Below, piece by piece: positions 19,406 through 30,120 of a stretch of 40,000 nucleotides of DNA. The notes beneath the pieces were generated by a model that saw only the letters and a list, made by a program, of their open reading frames with translations, was not told the DNA's origin and made no database searches. The stretch spans positions 1 to 40,000 of the forward strand of contig NZ_CP115465.1 of assembly GCF_027912535.1 (NCBI RefSeq), read 5' to 3'. The first letter of the stretch is position 1. Every line of letters starts with the position of its first letter. Origin of the DNA: Brevundimonas sp. NIBR11 (GTDB lineage Bacteria; Pseudomonadota; Alphaproteobacteria; Caulobacterales; Caulobacteraceae). The position numbers and the translations under genes are program-made.

Positions 19406-19933
19406 ATGAAGATCCCCGCCCTTTTGCTGATCGCCTCCGCCCTGTCCTGCGCCGCCTGCGCCCCCGTGGTTCAGGGCGGTCCGCCGCTCGGCCTGCCGCC
19501 GGGCCTGGCCGAGACGGCCTCGGTCGGCACTGTCTATGTCTCGACAGGCTGGGTGAACGCGGACGAGGATTTCGCCTCGACCTTCGCCGAGGAGGTCGAC
19601 GAGGAGATGCAGTCCTGCGCCTACGGCACCTATCCGCTGGACCTGCGCATCCATGTCGACGAGGTGCGCCGCGCCGGCCGCCTTCAGACAGCCCTGACCG
19701 GCGAAGGCGAGCACGAAATCCGCGCCGTGGCCGAACTGGTCGATCCTCGCCGGGACAACGAGATCATGGGCCGCTATCCCCTGATCGTTCGCGCGGACGC
19801 CGGCGGCCGTCTGGCCGGGGTTCTGGGCGATCGCCAGATGATCGCATCGGAGGCGTTCGGCCGCGCGCTGTGCGACGCCGCCTTCGCCCGCAATCCCCGC
19901 CGACCCGGCCCGCACAACGCGACGGCGGGATAA
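19406..19933 (+). CDS. Small putative lipoprotein of unknown function
   Basis: A 175-residue exported protein I do not recognise. It starts MKIPALLLIASALSCAAC, a short signal peptide with two candidate lipobox cysteines; neither is a perfect lipobox, so it could be lipid-anchored or simply secreted. The mature part has VGTVYVSTGWVNADEDFASTFAEEVDEEM, a single further cysteine (MQSCAYGTY), and a beta-like LDLRIHVDEVRRAG, with residues near 90-120 predicted polar. ATG 19406 is chosen over an ATG or alternative start at 19364 because it begins the signal peptide. It runs on from oxyR with a 56-nt gap and ends at a shared terminator with acnA. Confidence 0.7.
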   Translation: MKIPALLLIASALSCAACAPVVQGGPPLGLPPGLAETASVGTVYVSTGWVNADEDFASTFAEEVDEEMQSCAYGTYPLDLRIHVDEVRRAGRLQTALTGEGEHEIRAVAELVDPRRDNEIMGRYPLIVRADAGGRLAGVLGDRQMIASEAFGRALCDAAFARNPRRPGPHNATAG

Positions 19934-19939
19934 AGAAAA

Positions 19940-19963
19940 GGCCGGCGGATCGCTCCGCCGGCC
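19940..19963. terminator. Bidirectional terminator between the lipoprotein gene and acnA
   Basis: GGCCGGCGGA (19940-19949) pairs perfectly with TCCGCCGGCC (19954-19963) around TCGC. On the minus strand TTTTC follows, fitting acnA termination; on the plus strand the following CTTCGATCTTT is moderately T-rich. Confidence 0.8.
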
Positions 19964-19990
19964 CTTCGATCTTTCACCCTGTCGCCAGAC

Positions 19991-22711
<2,721 letters not shown>

Positions 22712-23052
22712 GGGAGAAGTCCTCTGGTCAAAGCCGCCCGGACATCCGGTTGCGCCGTCTCGCGGCGATCGCAGGGGCGCACAGGTCCCTTGCGCGCGCG
22801 GCGACAGCCTGCTGCGGCGACCGCGCATATAGCCCCGGTCGCGGGGTGCGTCCATGTACCCACGTCCCGCGCAGGGACATTGAGAACGGGTCGCAGAAAC
22901 AACGCTCTCCCTACCACTTGTGGGAGGATGGCTGAGCTCGGGGAAGCCGGGTGGGGGCGGCATTGCGACATGTCGACGGTCTTTGTGGGGATCGCCCTGC
23001 CGCCCCCACTCCGTCGCTTCGCGACGCTCCTCCCCCGAGGGGGAGGGAGAGG
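22712..23052. other. Intergenic region between divergent acnA and ccmA
   Basis: A 341-bp stretch without a supported gene. The acnA-proximal half is GC-rich with no confident promoter. The ccmA-proximal half is filled by a ~147 bp inverted-repeat element (22905-23051). No ORF here looks like a conserved protein. Confidence 0.6.
22905..23051. repeat. ~147 bp inverted-repeat element, copy 1 of 2
   Basis: The element opens CTCTCCCT and closes AGGGAGAG, with inner parts CCGGGTGGGGGCGG and, near the right end, CTCCCCCGAGGGGGAGGGAG. The copy at 32571-32717 has the same order, ends and length. The right end stops 2 nt before the ccmA ATG, so the purine-rich GGGAGGGAGAGG also serves as the ccmA ribosome binding site. 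No transposase is encoded; it looks like a non-autonomous intergenic repeat. Confidence 0.75.
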
Positions 23053-23676
23053 ATGATCCACACCCTGTCTGCGACCGACTTGAGCCTCACGCGCGGGGAG
23101 CGGACGCTGTTTCGTTCGCTGTCGTTCTCGCTCGCCGCCGGGCAGGCTGTCGCCCTGACCGGCGCCAACGGCGCGGGCAAGACCAGCTTGCTCCGCGCAG
23201 TCGCCGGTTTCATCCGACCGGAGGTCGGGGAGATCGTTTTTCGCGACGCCGACGACCAGCCGATCGAGGCCGATCTGGCGCGCGCGCACGAGGTGCATCT
23301 GCTGAGCCATCTCGACGGGCTGAAGGGTCAGCGGACGGCGCGTGACGAGCTGATGTTCCAGTCGCAATGGCTGGGCCGCAGTCACCATGGCATCGATGAG
23401 GCGATCCAGACCCTGGGCCTCAAGCCGCTGCTGGATCTGGAGGTGCGCAAGCTCTCGGCCGGACAACGGCGGAGACTGGCGCTGGCGCGACTGATCGGCT
23501 CGCCGCGCGCCCTGTGGCTGCTGGACGAACCGCTGAGCCCGCTGGATGCGAAATGGCGCGAGGCGGTGGGCGCGATGATGGCGCGGCATCTGGCGGGTGG
23601 CGGCCTGATCCTGGCGGCCGTGCACGATCCGCTGCCGGTGCCGACGCGGCCGCTCGATCTGGGGGCGGGACGATGA
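23053..23676 (+). CDS. ccmA: Cytochrome c biogenesis ATP-binding protein CcmA
   Basis: CcmA is the ABC ATPase of the CcmABCD complex, which frees holo-CcmE (haem chaperone) for cytochrome c maturation at the inner membrane. The 207-residue protein has Walker A GANGAGKTS (37-45), the signature LSAGQRRRLALARL and Walker B LWLLDEP. This is the short ABC form typical of CcmA. The start at 23053 (MIHTLSATDLSL) begins the domain and is preceded by GGGAGGGAGAGG, which belongs to the end of a dispersed repeat element. The stop overlaps the ccmB start by ATGA, so the two are translationally coupled. Confidence 0.94.
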   Translation: MIHTLSATDLSLTRGERTLFRSLSFSLAAGQAVALTGANGAGKTSLLRAVAGFIRPEVGEIVFRDADDQPIEADLARAHEVHLLSHLDGLKGQRTARDELMFQSQWLGRSHHGIDEAIQTLGLKPLLDLEVRKLSAGQRRRLALARLIGSPRALWLLDEPLSPLDAKWREAVGAMMARHLAGGGLILAAVHDPLPVPTRPLDLGAGR

Positions 23677-24338
23677 GCGCAGCGTCCGTCCTGTTCCGGC
23701 GCGAGCTCGCCTTGGCCTGGGGCGGCGGCGGCGGGCCCTTGCTGGCGTGTGGCTTCTTCGCCTGCCTGACCACGGTCGTTCCCTTGGCGGCAGGGGGCGA
23801 TCCCAATGTGCTGAAGCCGGTGGCGGCTGGGATCGCCTGGCTGGCCTTGGCCCTGTCGAGCCTGCTGTCTCTGGAGAGGCTGTTCGAACGCGATCTGGAG
23901 GACGGGGCGCTGGACCTTCTGGCGACCGGGCCGTTGCCGCTGGAGGCTATCTTCGCGATCAAGGCGATCAGCCAGTGGCTGGCGACGGGCCTGCCTCTGG
24001 CCTTGACCGCGCCGGTCGCTGCGCTCGCTCTGGGTCAGCCGATCGAGCTGGCGCCGCTGACCGCGCTGTCGGCTCTGATCGGCGGTCTGGGGTTCGCCTT
24101 CACCGGGGCTCTGGGCGCGGCCCTGGCATTGGGGGCGAAGCGGGGCGGGCTGCTGATCGCGGTGGTGGTCCTGCCGCTATTCATTCCGCCGGTAGTGTTC
24201 GGATCGGGCGCGCTGGACAGGGCGGCGGCGGGCCTAAGCCCTCTGTCGGCCCTGGCCCTGCTGACGGCTTATGTGCTGTTCGCGGCGGTCATCGCCCCGC
24301 CGGCTGGCGCTGCGGCGATCCGCAGCGCCCAGGGGTAG
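23673..24338 (+). CDS. ccmB: Heme exporter/cytochrome c biogenesis membrane protein CcmB
   Basis: CcmB is the six-helix membrane partner of the CcmA ATPase. The 221-residue protein opens with a short cytosolic segment (MSAASVLFRRELALAW) and then six hydrophobic stretches, including LLSLERLFERDLEDGALDLLATGPL between helices 2 and 3, a conserved CcmB loop, and VVVLPLFIPPVVFGSGAL. It overlaps ccmA by 4 nt. ccmC does not follow; the next gene is on the other strand, so the rest of the pathway must be elsewhere. Confidence 0.94.
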   Translation: MSAASVLFRRELALAWGGGGGPLLACGFFACLTTVVPLAAGGDPNVLKPVAAGIAWLALALSSLLSLERLFERDLEDGALDLLATGPLPLEAIFAIKAISQWLATGLPLALTAPVAALALGQPIELAPLTALSALIGGLGFAFTGALGAALALGAKRGGLLIAVVVLPLFIPPVVFGSGALDRAAAGLSPLSALALLTAYVLFAAVIAPPAGAAAIRSAQG

Positions 24339-24346
24339 TTTTCCGT

Positions 24347-24661
24347 CTAGCGAACGGCGGCGTAGGTCGTCAGCGTCTGGACCAGACGACCGTGCTCGCG
24401 CGCTGTCATGCAGCGCGGGGCGGACCAGGTCTCACCCGCCGCGCGGGCCTGCAGCGCCTGATCGGCGGTGATGAAGGCCGGCGGCGTCCCATGCTCGCGA
24501 CGGAAGGCGCTGCGGGTCGCGGCGTCATTGGCGCACATCATCACCACGCGCTGGGCGCCGACGGGCGCCTCGGTCGGGAAGCGCGTCTGATGCGCCAGGG
24601 CGGGCGCGGCGACGGATCCGGCGATCGTCACGACGGCGGCGAGGGTGGTCAAACGGTTCAT
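24347..24661 (-). CDS. Small secreted protein of unknown function
   Basis: A 104-residue protein with a Sec signal peptide (MNRLTTLAAVVTIAGSVAAPALA, cleavage near 23). The mature part has two cysteines (VVMMCANDAATRSAF and SAPRCMTAREHG), which could pair in the periplasm. I recognise no named domain. The start has GGAGGAG at an ideal distance, and the gene begins right where an unrelated longer frame continues upstream. It is convergent with ccmB, whose stop lies 8 bp away, and divergent from the AsmA-family gene. Confidence 0.75.
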   Translation of the reverse strand: MNRLTTLAAVVTIAGSVAAPALAHQTRFPTEAPVGAQRVVMMCANDAATRSAFRREHGTPPAFITADQALQARAAGETWSAPRCMTAREHGRLVQTLTTYAAVR

Positions 24662-24838
24662 GGCGGTCTCCTCCAAAGACCAGAAAGATGTCTGGGTTCG
24701 GAGGAATAATGCGCGCGATCGCGACTCTGTAAAGAAAATACGACAACTCTGCTGCAAACGGATGAAATTGACAGCGGCTCGCAGACGGTCTCGCCTGGCT
24801 GCGGCGCCTTTTCGGGGTCTGGCGCGTTGTGTTCCCCC

Positions 24839-26911
24839 GTGAAGCGCCTCCTGCCCAACTCCCTGAATTTGCCCTCGAACTGGCAGGACGTGCGCACGCG
24901 CGCCCTGGTTCCGGCGACCGTTCGTGTGCGCGAGTGGCGCGACTGGGTCGTGGAGAACGATCCCGTTTACGGTTCTTTCCGGCGGCCCGGCCGCACCGAG
25001 AAGATCGCGGCCTCGGTGACCCTGCTGCTGGTTTTGGCGGTCGTGGTCTTCCTGATGCTGTTCGACTGGAACTGGCTGAGAGGTCCGATCGGGCGCTGGG
25101 CCTCGGGCAAATACGACCGTGAGATCGCGCTCCAGGGCGACCTCGACGTGAACCTGTTCAGCTGGACGCCGTCGGTGATCGTCAACGATCTGAAGTTCGG
25201 CGGGCCGAACTGGGCCCGCGAGGCCGACACCGCCGACGTCGATCGGATCGAGGCGCGCTTCCGCCTGCGCAAGCTCTTCGCAGGCCAGATCGAGATGCCG
25301 CTTCTGGCCATCACCCGGCCCAACGTGGTGCTCATCTCCACCGAAGACGGCCGCCAGAGCTGGGATCTGGAGCCGGACAAACCGGACACCGGCGAAGGCA
25401 TGAAACTGCCGCTCATCAACCAGCTGATCATCCAGGACGGCCGTGTTTCTCTCGACGCCCAGGATCGCGACCTCACGCTGGAGGCGGCCGTCCAAGCGCG
25501 CGAGGCCGCCTCTGCGTCCGATGGCGACACCGGCTTCGTGCTGAACGGGGAGGGCTCGATCAACGGCTCGCCTCTGACTTTGCGGATCGAGGGCGGCGCC
25601 TTCGTCAACATCCGGCGCGACCGGCCCTATCGGTTCGAAGCGACCCTGGCCGGCTCGGGCTCGCGCCTGGTGGCCAAGGGAGCGATCACCCGACCCTTCG
25701 ATCTCGGGCAGTTCACTTCGACGCTTAGCCTGCAGGGGCGGAACCTGAACGACCTCTATCTGCTGACGGGGTTGACCCTGCCCAACACGCCGCCTTACCG
25801 GTTGTCGGGCGCCCTGACGCGCGACGACGCAATCTGGACCTTCAACGACTTCAGCGGTCGCGTCGGTTCGTCGGACCTGGCGGGCGACGTGCGAGCCGAG
25901 GCCGGCGAGCGGTTGCGGGTCGAGGCCGAGCTGACCTCGCAGCGGCTCGATATCGACGACCTCGCGGCCATCCTGGGGGCCGAGACCCGCACCAACGCGG
26001 CGGGGACGGACACCACCGTCGTCGCGTCCGGCGCGGGACCGGCGATGCTGTTGCCCGACGCCACGCTGCAGGTGGATCGCCTGCGCTCCATGGACGGGAC
26101 CCTGACCTATCGCGCCGCCAGCGTGAAGGCGAACGACCTCGACATCCGCCGCGTCAATCTGGGCGCGGTGCTCCAGAACGGGATTCTCGATCTAGATCCT
26201 GTCGCCTTCACCTTCAATCGCGGCGAACTGAACGGCACGGCGCGGATCAATGTCACGCGCGACACGCCTTACAGCGCCATGGACTTCCGTCTGGCCGGCT
26301 ATCCTCTGGAATCGATCATCCCGGCGAAAGGGGGCGTCGCTCCTGTCACGGGCCGGGCGCTGGGGCGCGCGCGGCTGGAAGGGCCGGGCAGTTCGATCCA
26401 TCGCTTCGCGGCCGCATCCAAGGGCTCCATCAGCTTCGTCGTGCCCCAGGGCGAGATGCGCGCCGCCTTCGCAGAGCTGCTGGGCATCAACGCCAGTGCG
26501 GGCCTGCTGAAACTGCTGAGCGGAGACCAGTCCCGCAGCACCATCCGCTGCGCCGTCGCCGACTTCGATGTCAGCAACGGCGTCGCCCGCGCCAAGACCT
26601 TCGTCGTCGACACCGACGTGGTGCTGGCCCAGGGGTCCGGCGCCATCAATCTCGGCACCGAAACCCTGGACCTGAAGATCGACGGCGAGTCCAAGAAGCC
26701 GCGCCTGCTGCGTCTCTGGACGCCCATTCATGTGCGCGGTCACCTGTCGGCGCCCAGCGTCGGGGTCGAAACAGGCCAGATCGTCGCCCAGGCCGGGGTG
26801 ACGGGTCTGCTGGCGGCCGTCGTCGCCCCGGTCGCGGCCCTGTTCGCCTTCGTCGATCCGGGTCTGGCCGAGGACGCAAACTGCGGCGCCCTGATCGCCA
26901 ATGCGCGGTGA
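24839..26911 (+). CDS. AsmA family protein
   Basis: A protein of about 690 residues of the AsmA/TamB-like group, which are inner-membrane-anchored periplasmic proteins implicated in outer-membrane biogenesis and lipid transport. A ~55-residue cytosolic N terminus is followed by one transmembrane helix (about 56-75, IAASVTLLLVLAVVVFLMLF). The AsmA N-terminal domain follows (GDLDVNLFSWTPSVIVNDLKFGGPNW with the typical adhesive beta pattern), and the AsmA C-terminal region (LKIDGESKKPRLLRLWTPI and HVRGHLSAPSVGVE). The start is uncertain: GTG 24839 is used here, TTG 24827 is in frame, and neither has a clear ribosome binding site. Confidence 0.85.
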   Translation: MKRLLPNSLNLPSNWQDVRTRALVPATVRVREWRDWVVENDPVYGSFRRPGRTEKIAASVTLLLVLAVVVFLMLFDWNWLRGPIGRWASGKYDREIALQGDLDVNLFSWTPSVIVNDLKFGGPNWAREADTADVDRIEARFRLRKLFAGQIEMPLLAITRPNVVLISTEDGRQSWDLEPDKPDTGEGMKLPLINQLIIQDGRVSLDAQDRDLTLEAAVQAREAASASDGDTGFVLNGEGSINGSPLTLRIEGGAFVNIRRDRPYRFEATLAGSGSRLVAKGAITRPFDLGQFTSTLSLQGRNLNDLYLLTGLTLPNTPPYRLSGALTRDDAIWTFNDFSGRVGSSDLAGDVRAEAGERLRVEAELTSQRLDIDDLAAILGAETRTNAAGTDTTVVASGAGPAMLLPDATLQVDRLRSMDGTLTYRAASVKANDLDIRRVNLGAVLQNGILDLDPVAFTFNRGELNGTARINVTRDTPYSAMDFRLAGYPLESIIPAKGGVAPVTGRALGRARLEGPGSSIHRFAAASKGSISFVVPQGEMRAAFAELLGINASAGLLKLLSGDQSRSTIRCAVADFDVSNGVARAKTFVVDTDVVLAQGSGAINLGTETLDLKIDGESKKPRLLRLWTPIHVRGHLSAPSVGVETGQIVAQAGVTGLLAAVVAPVAALFAFVDPGLAEDANCGALIANAR

Positions 26912-26968
26912 GGCCGGACGACGGTTCCGGTCGTAACTGATCGACCCGCCAGTGAGAGACCGCCGCCC

Positions 26969-27841
26969 ATGACCCGCAGAGGCCTGTTCGCACCCTTCCT
27001 GGGCGGCGTAGTCGCGTCGCTCGCTGCGGCGTGCAGTCCATTGGGGATGCTCAACACCCTCGGTCCGCGCGACCGGGGCGTCAGGCGGGTCGCTCGCGAT
27101 CTCGAGTACGGCCCCGACCCGCGCCAGAAGTTCGACGTCTATGCCCCTAGCGCGGCCGGTGCCTCGACCTCCCTGCCGACGCTCGTCTTCTTCTACGGCG
27201 GCGGCTGGGATTCAGGGTCGAAGGACCTCTACGGCTGGGCGGCCCAGGCCCTGGCGGCGCAGGGGTTCGTCGTCGCCGTGCCAGACTACCGCCTGGTCCC
27301 CGACGTCCTCTTCCCTGTCTTCATCCAGGATGCGGCCGCCGCGACCGCGCGGGTGTGCGAGGTCGTTTCGGCCCATGGCGGCGACCCGGATCGGCTGGGC
27401 GTCCTCGGCCATTCGGCGGGCGCCCATCTGGCCATGATGATCACGCTCGACCGCCGATACATGGCCGCTGTGGGCAAGCCGGATCTGATAAAGGCGGCGG
27501 CGGGGCTGGCGGGGCCCTACGACTTCCTGCCGTTCGACGTGGCTTCCTCGATCAACGCCTTCGGCCAGGCCCCTGACCCGGAACAGACCCAGCCCCTGCA
27601 TTTCGCCCGCGCCGACGCCCCGCCGCTGTGGCTCGGCCACGGCACGGCCGACGTCATCGTCCACGACGAAGACACCGTCCTGCTGGAAGCGCGGATGCGC
27701 GAACTGGGCGGAGACTGCGAGGCGAAACTCTATCCGGGCCTCAGCCACGAGGACCTGATCGCGACCTTCTCACCCCTGTTCCGCAAGAAGGCGCCGGTGC
27801 TGGCGGACGTTTCCGCCTTCTTCCAGCACCGGCTGGGCTGA
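26969..27841 (+). CDS. Alpha/beta hydrolase (BD-FAE/carboxylesterase-like), probable lipoprotein
   Basis: A 290-residue esterase-type hydrolase. The N terminus MTRRGLFAPFLGGVVASLAAAC looks like an export signal with a twin-arginine-like start and a lipobox-like cysteine, so it probably acts in the periplasm. The core has the oxyanion-hole YGGGW (76-80, where HSL-type enzymes have HGGG), the nucleophile elbow LGHSAG with Ser149, an acid residue in HGTADVIV and a histidine in GLSHEDL. The substrate is not predictable. The start matches the signal peptide; the gap to the AsmA-family gene is 57 nt. Confidence 0.88.
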   Translation: MTRRGLFAPFLGGVVASLAAACSPLGMLNTLGPRDRGVRRVARDLEYGPDPRQKFDVYAPSAAGASTSLPTLVFFYGGGWDSGSKDLYGWAAQALAAQGFVVAVPDYRLVPDVLFPVFIQDAAAATARVCEVVSAHGGDPDRLGVLGHSAGAHLAMMITLDRRYMAAVGKPDLIKAAAGLAGPYDFLPFDVASSINAFGQAPDPEQTQPLHFARADAPPLWLGHGTADVIVHDEDTVLLEARMRELGGDCEAKLYPGLSHEDLIATFSPLFRKKAPVLADVSAFFQHRLG

Positions 27842-27843
27842 GC

Positions 27844-27957
27844 TTAGAACCGATGCGCCACGATGCGGCAAAGTTCGGCCGCCGCCAGAACGCCGGCCGT
27901 GGTTAGGAGCACGCGCTTGCAGCAGTGCAGAACCGCCAGGACTTCGCCTGACGGCAT
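27844..27957 (-). CDS. Possible 37-residue small membrane protein
   Basis: The frame 27957-27844 encodes a 37-residue peptide starting MPSGEVLAVLHCCKRVLLTT and continuing AGVLAAAELCRIVAHRF. It has a hydrophobic centre and three cysteines. GAGGTGA lies about 11 nt upstream of the ATG, a little far for a ribosome binding site. It occupies most of a 241-bp gap that otherwise shows nothing, and its stop comes 2 nt after the hydrolase stop on the other strand. It may be a real small protein or chance; the spacing and composition are the only support. Confidence 0.4.
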   Translation of the reverse strand: MPSGEVLAVLHCCKRVLLTTAGVLAAAELCRIVAHRF

Positions 27958-28082
27958 CCGATCGTCCGTCACCTCACTAAGAGACTGACGTCGCCGTCCG
28001 CAGCCGCACCCCACGCCCCGCGTCGATAGTCTTTTCGCAGGCGCCGATGGTCCTCAAAGCCGCATCCGATTATATCCGCTCA

Positions 28083-29474
28083 ATGTCCGTGATCTCGCCC
28101 GACCCCCTCGTTTCCGCCGATGGCCCGGAGGTCGCAACCGCCACGCCCGTCCGCTTCGTGGGTCCCAAGGCGGCGCTCGACCCCGCCGCCCAGGCCTGGG
28201 CCGACCGGATGGGGTTCAAGGGCAAGCCGGGCGAGGTGCTGGCCGTTCCGGGCGCGGCGGGCGCGATCGACCATGTCCTGATCGGCGCCGGCAAGATCTT
28301 CGACCCCATGATTGCGCGGGCCCTGTCCGCCAGACTGCCCGCCGGCCTCTATCGGCTGGAGGCGGAGCCTGAGGACGCCCAAACGGCGGCCCTGGCCTTC
28401 CTGCTCGGACGCTATGTATTCGACCGCTACAAGACCAAGGATCGGGCCGAGGTTCGGTTGGTCGCTCCGGACGGGTTCGACATCGAGGAGGCGAGCCGCA
28501 TCGCCGCCGCCTGCGCCCTCGCCCGCGAGATGGTCGACACCCCGCCCGCCGACATGGGCCCCCTGCAGATGGAGACCATCGCCCGAGAGATCGCCGAGGC
28601 CCATCGCGCGACGATCTCGGTGGTGACCGGCGACGCCCTGCTGGAAGAGAACTATCCGGCCATCCACGCTGTCGGCCGCGCCGCCGCACCGCACCGCGCG
28701 CCGCGGATCATCGAGATCGGCTGGAATCTCGACCAGACCGACCGCCCCCTGATCGCCCTGGTCGGCAAGGGGGTGGCGTTCGACACCGGCGGGCTGGACA
28801 TCAAGTCGGCCGCCGGGATGCGCAACATGAAGAAGGACATGGGCGGCGCCGCCCATGCCCTAGCGCTCGCCCGTCTGGTCATGCAGGCCGACCTGCCCAT
28901 CCGCCTCGTAGTTCTGGTCGCAGCGGTGGAGAACGCCATCTCGGGCGACGCCTTCCGGCCCGGCGATGTGCTCTCGAGCCGCAAGGGGCTGACCATCGAA
29001 ATCGGCAATACGGACGCCGAGGGGCGTCTGATCCTCGCCGACGCCCTGGCCCGAGCGGGCGAGCATGAGCCCGACCTGACGCTGGACTTCGCCACCCTGA
29101 CCGGAGCCGCCCGGATCGCCCTGGGGCCCGAACTGCCACCCCTCTATACCGACGACGAGGCCCTGGCCGCCGACCTCTTGGCGGCGGCGGATCAGGTGCG
29201 TGATCCCCTGTGGCGGATGCCGCTGTGGCCGGGGTATCGCGCGTCGATCGACTCGGACATCGCCGATGTGCGGAACGACAGCGCTGCCTGGGCCCAAGGC
29301 GGATCGATCACCGCCGCCTTGTTCCTGCAGAAGTTCGCCCCGACGACCGGAGCCTGGGCCCATCTGGACGTCTTCGCCTGGAACAGCCGGGGCCGCCCCG
29401 GCCATCCCGAGGGCGGCGAGGCCCAGAGCCTGCGCGCCGCCTACGCCATGCTGAAGGCGCGATACGCGGGCTGA
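28083..29474 (+). CDS. M17 leucyl aminopeptidase family protein
   Basis: A 463-residue two-metal aminopeptidase of family M17, which removes N-terminal residues from peptides in the cytosol. The catalytic domain has GKGVAFDTGGLDIKSAAGM (metal ligands Lys and Asp), KKDMGGAAHA, and the signature NTDAEGRLILADAL with Asp and Glu ligands. The C-terminal part ends in GHPEGGEAQSLRA, as in alphaproteobacterial members. An ATG at 28047 would add 12 residues; neither start has a strong ribosome binding site, and 28083 is the more compact choice. Pairing with the NlpC/P60 gene at 30121 is common in alphaproteobacteria. Its end overlaps the convergent membrane protein gene by 34 bp. Confidence 0.9.
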   Translation: MSVISPDPLVSADGPEVATATPVRFVGPKAALDPAAQAWADRMGFKGKPGEVLAVPGAAGAIDHVLIGAGKIFDPMIARALSARLPAGLYRLEAEPEDAQTAALAFLLGRYVFDRYKTKDRAEVRLVAPDGFDIEEASRIAAACALAREMVDTPPADMGPLQMETIAREIAEAHRATISVVTGDALLEENYPAIHAVGRAAAPHRAPRIIEIGWNLDQTDRPLIALVGKGVAFDTGGLDIKSAAGMRNMKKDMGGAAHALALARLVMQADLPIRLVVLVAAVENAISGDAFRPGDVLSSRKGLTIEIGNTDAEGRLILADALARAGEHEPDLTLDFATLTGAARIALGPELPPLYTDDEALAADLLAAADQVRDPLWRMPLWPGYRASIDSDIADVRNDSAAWAQGGSITAALFLQKFAPTTGAWAHLDVFAWNSRGRPGHPEGGEAQSLRAAYAMLKARYAG

Positions 29475-29941
29475 GGCCCCCATGCCGGTCGGTCGTCGTC
29501 GGCGGGTTTGCGTCTCAGCCGCCCCTGATGACGAGGCCTCGGCGCGCGCCCGGCCAGTCGCGTTGTGACGGCGGCGACCGCGCGCCTAGTCAGGGCCCCG
29601 ACTTGCGCCTTCGCCACCTTCAAGCCGCTGGCGGCCAGGACGGCGGCAGTGATCAGGAGAGCATCGATCAGCATTCCGACGTCGAACATCACGGCCCAGG
29701 CCGCGATCTCGGGCGCCATGAACCCGTAAATCATCATCCCCTCGGCCTCGAACAACAGGGTCATGGCGATCCCGGCCGCGATCAGCCCGCCATAGAAGAG
29801 GATACGCCACACCGCCGTGCGCGTCAGCCAGCGCGCGGGCGCCTCGACCAGCCAGCAATTCAGGCTCTTCGCCAGACCCGTCTCCGGAAACAGGACGGTG
29901 ATCGCCGCCACCAGGATCGTCATCGCCGCCAGCGCCGACAT
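29441..29941 (-). CDS. Hypothetical membrane protein
   Basis: A 166-residue protein I cannot name. It has four hydrophobic stretches: MSALAAMTILVAAITVLF, WRILFYGGLIAAGIAMTLLF, the FMAPEIAAWAVMFDVGML segment, and IDALLITAAVLAASGL. A basic, polar C-terminal tail of about 45 residues follows (rich in Arg and Pro). GGAGGGG lies at a good distance before the start at 29941. The frame is open to 30046, but that extension is a repeat copy. The 3' end overlaps the aminopeptidase gene by 34 bp. Confidence 0.7.
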   Translation of the reverse strand: MSALAAMTILVAAITVLFPETGLAKSLNCWLVEAPARWLTRTAVWRILFYGGLIAAGIAMTLLFEAEGMMIYGFMAPEIAAWAVMFDVGMLIDALLITAAVLAASGLKVAKAQVGALTRRAVAAVTTRLAGRAPRPRHQGRLRRKPADDDRPAWGPQPAYRAFSMA

Positions 29942-30005
29942 GGCCCCTCCGTTCACGCCGATCTGAACTGGCGATCCGTCGATGTGATTCAAGAGGCTTG
30001 GGACC

Positions 30006-30043
30006 GGCTCAAGCAGCGAGCGGCCGCGCCGCGAGCGGTAGCC
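30006..30043 (-). repeat. ~40 bp dispersed repeat, copy 4 of 6
   Basis: On the minus strand the copy begins GGGCTACCGCTCGCGGCGCG and ends GCTTGAGCC, preceded by ACTTTCTGGT. It sits between the divergent membrane protein gene and the NlpC/P60 gene and lies upstream of both, so it may overlap their promoters. Confidence 0.65.
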
Positions 30044-30120
30044 CACCAGAAAGTCCCTCCCATTAAGAGGATTTTCGCGGTTGCATGCGATAAACCCGGT
30101 CCAACCGTCAGGACTCCCGC

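Noticed and set aside
24768..24796. TTGACA at 24768 as a promoter for the AsmA-family gene
   Set aside because: No reasonable -10 element lies 16-18 bp downstream.
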